From: Marisalimonas sp016777705
Lineage (GTDB): Bacteria > Pseudomonadota > Alphaproteobacteria > Puniceispirillales > Marisalimonadaceae
DNA: 64,000 nt
Direction: 5' to 3'
Assembly: GCF_047717795.1 (NCBI RefSeq)
Contig: NZ_CP159808.1
Location: forward strand, 1,674,001 to 1,738,000
Every line of letters starts with the position of its first letter. Positions within the stretch are counted from its first letter, which is position 1. The position numbers and the translations under genes were made by a program. The notes beneath the pieces were generated by a model. The model did no database searches, was not told the origin of the DNA, and saw only the letters and a list, made by a program, of their open reading frames with translations. Shown here one piece after another: positions 1 through 8,414 of this stretch.

Positions 1-1060
1 CCGTAATGGCCATAATCCTTTTATCTTTTTCTGCAATCTTACATAGCGTTTCTGAAAAGACATTTGTATAAGTTGGGGCGTTAGAAACTGCCTTAACTGT
101 ATCTCCAGTTATTACGTTGAATTCTGAAACAGCATGATATTTTTCATGAGAACCTTTTGAAAAAGGGTGTCCTCTTCCTTTTTCCGTAACAACATGGAGT
201 AACATTGGCTTTTCATGAGAACCATTTTTTAAATTTTCTAGAATTTTAACCATTGATTTAATATCATGACCATCAATAGGTCCAAGATAATTCATACCCA
301 TTTGACTGAATATTGTGCCTTCAGAATTACCTAAAAAATTACGTGCAATATTTTCAGCTCTTTTAGCTGTCTCACCTATCTCCTTTGGAAAAAGATTTAC
401 CATTTGTTTAGCTATTTCTCTAACGTTATTAAAAGGACGGCTTGATACAACGTTTGATAAATAATTACTTAACCCCCCAACAGCAGGTGCAATCGACATA
501 TCATTATCGTTTAATATTACCAGTAAGTTAGTTTTTAAAGCACCAGCATTGTTTATAGCTTCATATGCCATTCCTGCGCTCATTGCTCCGTCACCAATAA
601 CGGCTATAACATTGTTAAATTTACCTAGTCTATCTCTCGCAACTGCCATTCCTAGCGCTGCCGAAATAGAAGTAGATGAATGTCCAGCTCCAAAAGGGTC
701 ATAAATAGATTCTGATCTTTTTGTAAAACCTGAAATACCCTTTGATTTTCTTAAGGTACTCATCTTATTTCTTCTAGAGGTTAAAATTTTGTGAGGATAA
801 GCTTGATGGCCAACATCCCATATTAGTTTGTCATCAGGTGTATCGAAGACATAATGAATGGCAACAGCAAGCTCAACAACTCCAAGTCCAGCTCCTAAAT
901 GACCTCCAGTTTTAGAAACGCTATCGATCATATCGGAGCGAATTTCTGAAGATAATTGTTCAAGGTTATCTATTTCTAGAAACTTTAAATCATTCGGGTC
1001 ATTTACCTGATCAAGTATCGGTGTAGATGAAAATGTATTTTTTTTATCTTTATTTGCCAT
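1..1060 (-). CDS. dxs: 1-deoxy-D-xylulose-5-phosphate synthase, N-terminal part (cut by window edge)
   Basis: First enzyme of the MEP isoprenoid pathway: joins pyruvate and glyceraldehyde 3-phosphate into DXP using thiamine diphosphate. About 353 codons are visible from the ATG at 1060; the C-terminal part lies beyond the left edge. Family marks seen in the translation are GGHLG near residue 52, DVGHQAYPHK near 82, the ThDP-binding GDGAMSAG at 156-163 and FLGPIDGHD-like sequence later (here NYLGPIDGHD). It is the last visible gene of a minus-strand run, 34 bases after ispA, so DXP synthesis and prenyl-chain elongation are probably co-transcribed. It supplies precursors for ubiquinone, heme O and the carotenoid/retinal genes at the other end of the window. 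Confidence 0.96.
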   Translation of the reverse strand, partial: MANKDKKNTFSSTPILDQVNDPNDLKFLEIDNLEQLSSEIRSDMIDSVSKTGGHLGAGLGVVELAVAIHYVFDTPDDKLIWDVGHQAYPHKILTSRRNKMSTLRKSKGISGFTKRSESIYDPFGAGHSSTSISAALGMAVARDRLGKFNNVIAVIGDGAMSAGMAYEAINNAGALKTNLLVILNDNDMSIAPAVGGLSNYLSNVVSSRPFNNVREIAKQMVNLFPKEIGETAKRAENIARNFLGNSEGTIFSQMGMNYLGPIDGHDIKSMVKILENLKNGSHEKPMLLHVVTEKGRGHPFSKGSHEKYHAVSEFNVITGDTVKAVSNAPTYTNVFSETLCKIAEKDKRIMAIT

Positions 1061-1094
1061 TAATTAAATTAAACCTAATGTAATATTCATAAAA

Positions 1095-2012
1095 TTAATG
1101 ATTTCTATTTACAGTATATTTTGCCAAAGATACAAGGTTTTCTATATCATACCCAAAATTTTCAATTGTACTTATTGCTGAATTTGATGCTTCTAAAGCT
1201 CTTTTGGTTGCTTTATCTCTACCTAATATTGTAACGAAATTTGGTGTTTCATTTTTATCATCTTGCTTAATAGGTTTCCCCATGACTGTTTCGTCACCAT
1301 CTTTATCTAACAAATCATCTGCTATTTGAAAGGCTAGACCTATATTACTTGCATAACTGATAATTTTATCCCGTTGTTTATCATTAACGTTCAATAAAAT
1401 AGAAGCTACATGAGAGCAAGATGAAATTAATACTCCAGTTTTATGGCTTTGAATCCATTCAATTTCATCTAAGCTTAAGCTACTTTTGTTATTTAAATCC
1501 ATATCAGCTTGCTGCCCACCAACCATTCCATAAGGGCCTATCGCTTTTGCTAATGCAAAACAGATTTCAGATCTTTGCATGGAGTCTTTAATTAAATTCT
1601 GGTCACTTATAATTTGGAAAGCCCAACTTAACAATGCATCTCCGGCTAAAATAGCTGTATGCATGTCATATTTTACGTGATTAGACGGTTTTCCTCTCCT
1701 TGTAGAAGAATTATCCATAGCAGGCAAATCATCATGTATTAATGAATAAGTATGAATAGCTTCAATAGCGGAAGCTACAACAACTAGTTCATCGTACTTT
1801 GACTTTGAAATTTCTTGATTATTAATTGAACCTAAAAATTTTCCAGATTCTATAACTAAAAAGGCTCTTATTTTTTTCCCACTATTAATTGAAGAGTATC
1901 TCATAGCCTCAAAAAGTTTAGAGTTTAGACTATCTCCAATTGGCAAATGTTTATCTAAAAATTGATCTATCACATATGAATTTTTTTTTAATTTATTTAT
2001 AAAATCAATCAT
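1095..2012 (-). CDS. ispA: Polyprenyl (farnesyl/geranylgeranyl) diphosphate synthase
   Basis: Trans-prenyltransferase that condenses IPP with allylic diphosphates. At 305 aa it has normal family length. The first aspartate-rich motif DDLPAMD is at residues 94-100, followed by the RRGKPSNH segment, and the second motif DDLLD is at 232-236; both bind Mg-diphosphate. The context xseB-ispA-dxs (27 and 34 base gaps) is the classic bacterial arrangement. Whether the product is C15 or C20 cannot be settled from sequence alone. The carotenoid genes at the right edge imply that the cell needs GGPP, which this enzyme or a separate crtE would supply. Confidence 0.95.
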   Translation of the reverse strand: MIDFINKLKKNSYVIDQFLDKHLPIGDSLNSKLFEAMRYSSINSGKKIRAFLVIESGKFLGSINNQEISKSKYDELVVVASAIEAIHTYSLIHDDLPAMDNSSTRRGKPSNHVKYDMHTAILAGDALLSWAFQIISDQNLIKDSMQRSEICFALAKAIGPYGMVGGQQADMDLNNKSSLSLDEIEWIQSHKTGVLISSCSHVASILLNVNDKQRDKIISYASNIGLAFQIADDLLDKDGDETVMGKPIKQDDKNETPNFVTILGRDKATKRALEASNSAISTIENFGYDIENLVSLAKYTVNRNH

Positions 2013-2039
2013 ACATATGTGCTCTATTTACAAGACATA

Positions 2040-2291
2040 TTAGTCAGAGTCAAAAGTGGTTAATTTATCTGGGATTACATCTAAATTATCTGATGATTGA
2101 ATGGTTTCAACTTTCATTTTAGCTTCGTTAAGTTTTTTCTGACAAAGGTCCTTTAACTGAGAACCTCTATCATATGCCGAAATTGCCTGATCAAGTGATA
2201 TATCCCCTTTATCCAGAGATTCAACAAGTTTTTCTAATTCATTCATCGCTTCTTCAAAAGTCATCGTGTCTATCACATTGTCATTGCTCAT
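2040..2291 (-). CDS. xseB: Exodeoxyribonuclease VII small subunit
   Basis: Small helical subunit that partners XseA to degrade single-stranded DNA. At 83 aa it has the family's length and core pattern: FEEAMNELEKLVESLDKG followed by LDQAISAYDRGSQL and a cysteine/lysine-containing helix. It sits directly upstream of ispA and dxs on the minus strand, as in many proteobacteria. The large subunit xseA is not in the window. The acidic tail after about residue 70 is poorly conserved in the family. Confidence 0.93.
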   Translation of the reverse strand: MSNDNVIDTMTFEEAMNELEKLVESLDKGDISLDQAISAYDRGSQLKDLCQKKLNEAKMKVETIQSSDNLDVIPDKLTTFDSD

Positions 2292-2367
2292 AAACCAAAC
2301 ACCTATATCAAATCATTTTTATATTTATCTTTAAAAACTAACTCCTCATTCAAATTTAATCAATAGA

Positions 2368-3312
2368 TTACTTAATCATATGAAGTGCGTTTATTAACTT
2401 TCTTCCTATATTAACCTCGAAAGCTGAATGACCTGCATCCTCAACAATTTCAATTGTTGCCATATCCCAAACCTTACAAAGATATAGTGCGTTAAATGGT
2501 GGACATATTACGTCATGCCTACCTTGAATTATAACTGCAGGTATTTTTGATATTTTATGAATATTTGAAATAATAAAATTATTTTTTATGAAGCAATTAT
2601 TAATAAAATAATGAGTTTCTATTTTTGCAATCGCCAGAGCATTTTCTCCAGATACTGGCCGTTCAACATACTCTAAAGATGAACAAGAATTTTCATACTC
2701 TGCCCATACTGATGCTGCCTTAAGGTTTAGCGATCTATTATTTATTCTTAGTTGCTGATAAAACCACTCAAGTATTTTGGTTCTATGGGTTAATGGAACA
2801 TGTGTTATAAATTTTTCATACGCTTCTGGAAAAAATTTTCTAATGTCATATAAAAACCAATTTATCTCATCAATAGTACCTAAAAAAATTCCCCTAAGAA
2901 TGAAACCTAAACATCTTTGTGGAAAATTAATACCGTATAATAAAGCAAGAGTGCTTCCCCAAGAACCTCCAAAAATATACCAGTTATCTATTTTTAGAAA
3001 AACTCTAAGTCTTTCAATGTCTGAAATAAGAGATTCAGTATTATTATTCTTAGTTTCTGCATATGGGATGCTTTTACCAGAGCCTCTTTGATCAAAAAAA
3101 ATTACTCTGAAAATTTTTGGATCAAAAAAAGCTTTATGAGAGTTTGAAAAACCAGCTCCTGGCCCACCATGTAAAAACAAAACAGGCTTCCCGTTAGGGT
3201 TTCCATATTGTTCATAATAAATTTTATGACCATTACCAACATCTAGATAACCTTCTTGAAAAGATGGCAGACAATCAAAAAGAAAAGTAGATTTTTGCTT
3301 GATAGTTAACAT
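2368..3312 (-). CDS. pip: Proline iminopeptidase (alpha/beta hydrolase, S33)
   Basis: Cytosolic serine peptidase that removes N-terminal proline from peptides. The 314 aa protein is full length. Oxyanion motif HGGPGAG is at 48-54, DQRGSGKS at 74-81, nucleophile Ser117 lies in GGSWGS, with Asp267 in GRHDVICP and His295 in EDAGHSAFE completing the triad. The HGGPG and DQRG motifs are typical of the proline iminopeptidase subfamily rather than generic hydrolases. It lies between carD and xseB on the same strand with short gaps (27 and 76 bases). A shorter ORF on the opposite strand here is a shadow. Confidence 0.93.
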   Translation of the reverse strand: MLTIKQKSTFLFDCLPSFQEGYLDVGNGHKIYYEQYGNPNGKPVLFLHGGPGAGFSNSHKAFFDPKIFRVIFFDQRGSGKSIPYAETKNNNTESLISDIERLRVFLKIDNWYIFGGSWGSTLALLYGINFPQRCLGFILRGIFLGTIDEINWFLYDIRKFFPEAYEKFITHVPLTHRTKILEWFYQQLRINNRSLNLKAASVWAEYENSCSSLEYVERPVSGENALAIAKIETHYFINNCFIKNNFIISNIHKISKIPAVIIQGRHDVICPPFNALYLCKVWDMATIEIVEDAGHSAFEVNIGRKLINALHMIK

Positions 3313-3339
3313 TAATTAATTAGTTTTAGATAAATATGA

Positions 3340-3864
3340 CTAAGCAGCTTCTTCGGCACTATCATAAATTATTTTTTCTAACTTTATGACTGCGCTATCT
3401 TTATCTGTATCATCAACCGCTGCAAACTCACTAGCTAAACGTTCTAAAGCTGCTTGATACATTTGTCGTTCAGAATAAGACTGCTCCCCTTGGTCATCCT
3501 TACGATATAAGTCTCTCACCACTTCTGCAATCGAAACAAGGCTTCCAGAATTAATTTTAGTTTCATATTCCTGGGCTCTTCTTGACCACATTGTTTTTTT
3601 AACTTTAGCTTTACCCTTTAAAGTGATAATTGCTTCATCCATCTGAACTTTACTTGACAGAGTTCTTAAACCAGATTCGGTTGCTTTGGACAAAGGAACT
3701 CTTAATGTCATCCTTTCATGCTCAAAACGAATAACTAGTAATTCTAAATCTGTTTCTTCAATCTTACGTTTTTCTGTTCCTATAATTTTACCAACACCAT
3801 GACTAGGGTAAACCACAAAATCACCCGGAATAAATGTATTAATTAAGTTTTGATCTTTAGACAA
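3340..3864 (-). CDS. carD: CarD-family transcriptional regulator
   Basis: RNA-polymerase-binding factor of the CarD/CdnL type. The 174 aa protein has the N-terminal RNAP-interaction Tudor-like module (GDFVVYPSHGVGKIIG near 14-29, then RMTLRVPLSKA near 51-61) and a C-terminal helical domain with a conserved basic/Trp segment (MWSRRAQEYE near 92) and the ERQMYQAALERLASE helix. In Alphaproteobacteria CdnL-like proteins modulate growth-related promoters; that role here is inferred from family. It follows fdxA by 86 bases on the minus strand, a common alphaproteobacterial pairing. Confidence 0.93.
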   Translation of the reverse strand: MSKDQNLINTFIPGDFVVYPSHGVGKIIGTEKRKIEETDLELLVIRFEHERMTLRVPLSKATESGLRTLSSKVQMDEAIITLKGKAKVKKTMWSRRAQEYETKINSGSLVSIAEVVRDLYRKDDQGEQSYSERQMYQAALERLASEFAAVDDTDKDSAVIKLEKIIYDSAEEAA

Positions 3865-3950
3865 TTCAGTACACCTTTAATATAAAAAGGGTCTTATAAC
3901 ATATTTACGCTTAAATAACTAGGTTTAAAGAAATTAATGTTTACTTGAAT

Positions 3951-4286
3951 TTATATTTCTCCAGGATTTTTAGAACCATATTTCTCAAATTTACCTGTCT
4001 CGTCCGCGTATTTTTCGGCATCAGGTAAAGGATCCATCTTCATAGTAATGTTAGGCCAAATTTCTGACATTTCTTTATTATACTCTAGCCATTGATCAGC
4101 GCCAGGATCCGTATCAGATTGAATTGCATCAACGGGACATTCAGGTTCACATACTCCACAGTCAATGCATTCATCGGGATGAATAACAATGGTGTTTTCA
4201 CCTATATAAAAACAATCAACTGGACATACTTCCACACAATCGGTATGCCTACAATTAATACATTTATCATTAACTATATAAGTCAT
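3951..4286 (-). CDS. fdxA: Seven-iron ferredoxin (3Fe-4S / 4Fe-4S)
   Basis: Small soluble electron carrier, 111 aa. Cysteines are placed as in 7Fe ferredoxins: Cys9, Cys17 and Cys50 fit the 3Fe-4S cluster, and Cys21, Cys40, Cys43 and Cys46 fit the 4Fe-4S cluster; Cys12 and Cys25 are extra. The C-terminal extension ending in KNPGEI is typical of the alphaproteobacterial FdxA form. It is flanked by the S4-domain gene upstream and carD downstream. The electron-transfer partner cannot be inferred from this neighbourhood. Confidence 0.95.
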   Translation of the reverse strand: MTYIVNDKCINCRHTDCVEVCPVDCFYIGENTIVIHPDECIDCGVCEPECPVDAIQSDTDPGADQWLEYNKEMSEIWPNITMKMDPLPDAEKYADETGKFEKYGSKNPGEI

Positions 4287-4358
4287 TTTACTACCTAATA
4301 CTATTTTAAATTGTTTAAACTACAACAATTTAGATTACAAGTTAGATATTAATTAATG

Positions 4359-4754
4359 TCAGTTTCTACCCATTAATTTATCTGTCTGACGGCGCTCTAA
4401 TTTTGTTGGACGCCCTACCCTCTCAACAAATTTAAGATTAACTTTCTTATCAGTTGTAATTTCTTTTTTTTCTATTGGTGTTAAATCTTCATAATAAAGG
4501 ATTGATTCTAAAAAAGGACCTCTTCTATTAGGAATATTAATAATTTTTAATATTTTGACTTTATCATTAATTGGTATGGTCAAAACATCGTCTATTGAAA
4601 CTAATTTATGTGGCTTTTGAGTTACTTGTCCTGCTATACGTACTCTGCTTGTAGTTATAAATTTTGTTGCTAAATTTCGACTTTTAAATAATCTAATATA
4701 AAACAGATAGAGATCTAGCCTTATAGTTTTTTTTTCCTGAATATCTAAGGCCAT
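4359..4754 (-). CDS. S4-domain RNA-binding protein (HslR/Hsp15-like)
   Basis: The 131 aa protein starts with an S4 RNA-binding fold: IRLDLYLFYIRLFKSR, then ATKFITTSRVRIAG and later VSIDDVLTIP, the usual S4 helix-turn-strand pattern. The C-terminal half is basic, with RVGRPTKLERRQTDKL. Hsp15-like proteins bind stalled 50S subunits carrying peptidyl-tRNA. Its ATG immediately follows the stop codon (TAG) of the helicase gene, so the two are almost certainly translated together. That adjacency suggests a shared RNA or ribosome-related task, which is an inference. Confidence 0.88.
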   Translation of the reverse strand: MALDIQEKKTIRLDLYLFYIRLFKSRNLATKFITTSRVRIAGQVTQKPHKLVSIDDVLTIPINDKVKILKIINIPNRRGPFLESILYYEDLTPIEKKEITTDKKVNLKFVERVGRPTKLERRQTDKLMGRN

Positions 4755-7436
4755 CTACTTTATTTTAATAGATTTTAATATTGCGAATGGCGATAGCGGA
4801 TCTGCTAACTGATCTTGCTTCTTATTTTTAAAATTATTTTTTAAATTTGTTTTAGAGTTTTGTTTATTTTTTGAAACAAATTTAATTGTTTTATTTAAAT
4901 TTTTACTTTTACTCTTCGGACGTTCAAAAATGACAATTGGAATTTGATCAACTAAAGTTGATGGTTCCTCTCCATTTTTAACATAACCTAAATCATACAA
5001 AATATCTTCCATTTGAATTTTCGTAGACCCTGAAATAGACAACATTGAGTCATTTATTTTAAATTTACCAGTTCTTGCTTCTGCTCTGATTAGGGCTGAA
5101 AGTCTTTCTGCAATATCCGCCCTTAAAGCTAAATTACCTAGTGGTACAAACCCTAACGCTCTATAGTAATCATGGTTAGCATCAGGGCCAATTACAACAC
5201 TAACACGACCATCAGGTGGAGGGCCCTCCTCTGGAAAATTATGATTATAAACAGACCATAATAATGCACGTAATTTTATAGATGATGGCTTTAAAAAGTT
5301 AGGTAAATATATAGTCTCGACACCTAGTCTTAAGCCTAGTTTTGCTAAATTTCTTTTATCATTCTCAGAAAGTTTATTTATCGACATTGACAAATTACTT
5401 GTTTTTGCAGACCCCATCCCTTCATAAACTTCATAGGCTATTCCAAGAGCTTTACCTGATAAATTGTTATCTGATACAATGTCTTCTTTTTCAGCAATAT
5501 CATCAGTTTCAGTAATAATATTTTTTTCAATATCATTATTATCTAAATTCACTTTTTTATCTATTAATGGTTTTTTAAGATTAATGGCTTCAGATAAAAT
5601 ATCTTTAATGTTTTTTTCAACTGCCTCATTAATTCTTAATTCAATCTGTTTTATATGTTCATCCAACAATAATTCAGAATTATTAACACTTATTTTTGGT
5701 GAATATAAATTCTCACCTTGAACCAGTATTGCAACTTTATTGTTTTGCCATCGAATAGTGCCATCGCTATTAAATTTAAAAGCCGCATTATCTGAAATCA
5801 AAAGTTCTCGAACTCGCCTTTCAATCTCTTTAGGTAAAATTTTTCTTGCTGCCGTTAGGATGGTTGCTGCTTTTTCACCTTCAGATAGATAAGGTATGAA
5901 GTCAAAACCATTAAGGGTTCCTACCTCTTCTTCTTCTATAAAGACTTTTCCGTCTAACCTAATTACTGCTTCCAAATTATGATGCTCTTTCATTGTTTTA
6001 TTTAATATTACAATTTTTTTATCTACAAATCTTTGTGTTAACCTATCGTGTAATTCATCAGATAATTTGTCTTCAATGGCTTTGGCTTTAGCTTGCCAAT
6101 AATCTGCTTCGTCTAACCAATTTTTTCTATTTGTTATAAATGTCCAAGTTCTAATATTAGATATTCTATTTAATAATGTATCAATTTCTCCATCTACTCT
6201 ATCATGCCTACTGATTTGTGAACTTATCCAATCATTATCTAATTTGCCTTTTAATAATAATTCAAAAGTTTTTTCTAGCAAGTTAAAATGCATGCTAGAT
6301 AAGGAATTGCTGAAATCAGGAATTTGACAAATATTCCATAAAAGAGACAAAGTTTCTCTGCTATCAATTTTATTTTTAATGGTATCTTGTTCTGAGAGAT
6401 GATTTAAACAAATAGCGTCTAAAGCACCAACTTTTTTTCTCATAAATTTGAAGGGTGGAGGAACTTCTAAAGACCTAATTAAATTATTTAAAGAATTAAA
6501 GTTTAATTCTGTATTTCTCCACCATATATTTCTTAGTGACATAAATGAATGAGTTTCAATTTGTTCAATGGTATCTTCTTCAAAACTTAAGTAATCTTCA
6601 ACAACTCCAAATGATCCATTACGGCTGTGACGTCCTGCTCTACCGGCTATCTGGGCAATTTCTGCCGCTGACAGATGTCTGGGGGCATTCCCATCAAACT
6701 TTATATCAGAAGCAAAGGCAACATGATCAATATCCATGTTTAAGCCCATTCCTATTGCATCTGTAGCAATCAAATAATCAACTTGTCCACTTTGATAGAG
6801 TTCTACTTGGGAATTTCTTGTCCTTGGAGACAAAGCACCCATCACTATTGCAGCGCCACCTTTTTTTGTTCTCACAAGCTCGGCGATTCTATAAACCTCT
6901 GGAACTGAAAAAGCAACAACTGCAGACCGAGGCTTTAATCTGGTTATTTTTTTTACACCTATATAACTTAGAGTAGATAACCTAGGTCTTATTTCCACTT
7001 CGCAATTAGGTAATATTTTTTGTAACAATGGCTTTATAGTTTCTGCTCCAAGAAAGACCGTTTCTTCTGTCCCCCTGGCATTAAGAATTCTGTCTGTAAA
7101 AATAAATCCCCTTTCAGGATCAGCTGCTAATTGAATTTCATCTATTGATACAAAAGAAAAAGATCTTTCCAAAGGCATGGATTCTACTGTACAGCAAAAA
7201 TATTTAGCGAAAGGTGGAACAATTTTTTCTTCACCTGTCACTAAAGCAACATTTTCTTTACCAACTTGTATAACTGCTTTTTCATAATTTTCTCTAGCCA
7301 AAAGCCTTAAGGGAAAACCAATAATACCTGATTTATGAGAGAGCATTCGATCCATTGCATAGTAAGTTTTACCAGTATTAGTTGGCCCTAATAACGCTTT
7401 TATAGAGTAGTTTTTATCAATACTTTTAGGAGACAT
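4755..7436 (-). CDS. Suv3-like superfamily 2 helicase
   Basis: An 893 aa DExH-type helicase resembling mitochondrial SUV3 and its alphaproteobacterial homologues. Walker A GPTNTGKT is at 17-24, the Walker B-like DEIQ box at 99-102, TDAIGMGLNMD near 225-235 and motif VI QIAGRAGR at 262-269. The middle region is unassigned, and the C-terminal tail after about residue 850 is Lys/Asn-rich and low complexity. SUV3 unwinds RNA with a 3'-5' exonuclease partner; a matching role in RNA turnover here is inferred. It heads the minus-strand run and is stop-start coupled to the S4 protein. A divergent 179-base gap separates it from the SDR gene. Confidence 0.9.
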   Translation of the reverse strand: MSPKSIDKNYSIKALLGPTNTGKTYYAMDRMLSHKSGIIGFPLRLLARENYEKAVIQVGKENVALVTGEEKIVPPFAKYFCCTVESMPLERSFSFVSIDEIQLAADPERGFIFTDRILNARGTEETVFLGAETIKPLLQKILPNCEVEIRPRLSTLSYIGVKKITRLKPRSAVVAFSVPEVYRIAELVRTKKGGAAIVMGALSPRTRNSQVELYQSGQVDYLIATDAIGMGLNMDIDHVAFASDIKFDGNAPRHLSAAEIAQIAGRAGRHSRNGSFGVVEDYLSFEEDTIEQIETHSFMSLRNIWWRNTELNFNSLNNLIRSLEVPPPFKFMRKKVGALDAICLNHLSEQDTIKNKIDSRETLSLLWNICQIPDFSNSLSSMHFNLLEKTFELLLKGKLDNDWISSQISRHDRVDGEIDTLLNRISNIRTWTFITNRKNWLDEADYWQAKAKAIEDKLSDELHDRLTQRFVDKKIVILNKTMKEHHNLEAVIRLDGKVFIEEEEVGTLNGFDFIPYLSEGEKAATILTAARKILPKEIERRVRELLISDNAAFKFNSDGTIRWQNNKVAILVQGENLYSPKISVNNSELLLDEHIKQIELRINEAVEKNIKDILSEAINLKKPLIDKKVNLDNNDIEKNIITETDDIAEKEDIVSDNNLSGKALGIAYEVYEGMGSAKTSNLSMSINKLSENDKRNLAKLGLRLGVETIYLPNFLKPSSIKLRALLWSVYNHNFPEEGPPPDGRVSVVIGPDANHDYYRALGFVPLGNLALRADIAERLSALIRAEARTGKFKINDSMLSISGSTKIQMEDILYDLGYVKNGEEPSTLVDQIPIVIFERPKSKSKNLNKTIKFVSKNKQNSKTNLKNNFKNKKQDQLADPLSPFAILKSIKIK

Positions 7437-7615
7437 ATCAGTAATTTTCTTTTTACTTAAATCAAATAACTTGTTCTATGTTAAAGAGATAAAGATGCCG
7501 TTTCAATGTTAATCTTTTATAAATCCAACCTAACATTATCCCATAAATTTAATATACACTTTTAAAAAAAATCAATAGAATAAAATTTCATTGCAATTAC
7601 TTTCTGGAGAAAATT

Positions 7616-8395
7616 ATGTCGGCTCACAAACGCAAAGCTATAATTACAGGTGGCAGCAAAGGCATAGGCAAGGCAATAGCTGAACGTTTTGCTCAAGAAG
7701 ATATTGATATTTTCCTACTTGCTTCAAATGAAGAAAATCTTGCAAGGACTGCATCTGAACTAAAAGGTAAATATAAAGTTAGTATTCAATATCAAGCATC
7801 GGATCTTAAAACTAAAGAAGGTTGTAATAGTGTAATAAATATTATTGAAAATGAATTTCAAGATTTTGATACATTAATTTTTAGTGCAGGCGCTACAAAG
7901 AGCGGCGATTTTCTGAAGCAACCTATTGAAGATTTTGAAGATGGATTTGCTTTAAAATTTTATAGCGCTGTTAGGTTGTCCAAAGCTTTTTGGCCTACTC
8001 TATCTAAAAATAAAGGATGGGTTGTTTCTATCAATGGAGCAATGAGCCATTCTCCTGATCCATTTTTTATGGTTGGTGGCGCTGTAAATGCCGCATTTTT
8101 AAATTTCTCAAAAGCTTTGTCAAAAAGAGGATTGATTGACGGAGTTAATGTTAATTCAATCAACCCTGGCATGACATCAACAGACCGCTTAATAACAATC
8201 ATTCAAAGTAATGCAGATCGAGACAGAATTACGTTTGCTGAAGCAGAAAGAAAAGCCTTAGAAAATATTGGATTAGATAGATTTGGCACTCCTGAAGAAG
8301 TTGCTGAATTAACTTATTTTCTCTGTGATCCTAAGATGCGTCATCTTACAGGTACTGAAATAAATCTGGATGGCGGAAAGAAAACAACTATTTAA
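7616..8395 (+). CDS. SDR-family protein lacking the catalytic Tyr/Lys
   Basis: Rossmann-fold short-chain dehydrogenase/reductase of 259 aa. The cofactor motif TGGSKGIG is at 11-18, the FSAGA segment (NNAG equivalent) at 89-93, and Ser138 is in the expected strand. The YxxxK position, fixed by the following AAxxxFSKAL helix, reads GGAVN (154-158), so both Tyr and Lys are replaced. The C-terminal GTEINLDGG end is normal. The start is supported by GGAG eight bases upstream of the ATG. It is 19 bases from the ThDP-enzyme gene, so the two probably share a transcript. The protein may bind NAD(P) without classical redox catalysis, or use another mechanism; its substrate is unknown. Confidence 0.85.
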   Translation: MSAHKRKAIITGGSKGIGKAIAERFAQEDIDIFLLASNEENLARTASELKGKYKVSIQYQASDLKTKEGCNSVINIIENEFQDFDTLIFSAGATKSGDFLKQPIEDFEDGFALKFYSAVRLSKAFWPTLSKNKGWVVSINGAMSHSPDPFFMVGGAVNAAFLNFSKALSKRGLIDGVNVNSINPGMTSTDRLITIIQSNADRDRITFAEAERKALENIGLDRFGTPEEVAELTYFLCDPKMRHLTGTEINLDGGKKTTI

Positions 8396-8414
8396 AAATA
8401 AGGCAATTTAAAAA

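Noticed and set aside
5464..5721. Plus-strand ORF of 85 codons inside the helicase gene
   Set aside because: Hydrophobic low-complexity shadow of a charged coding region; no ribosome-binding site or family features.
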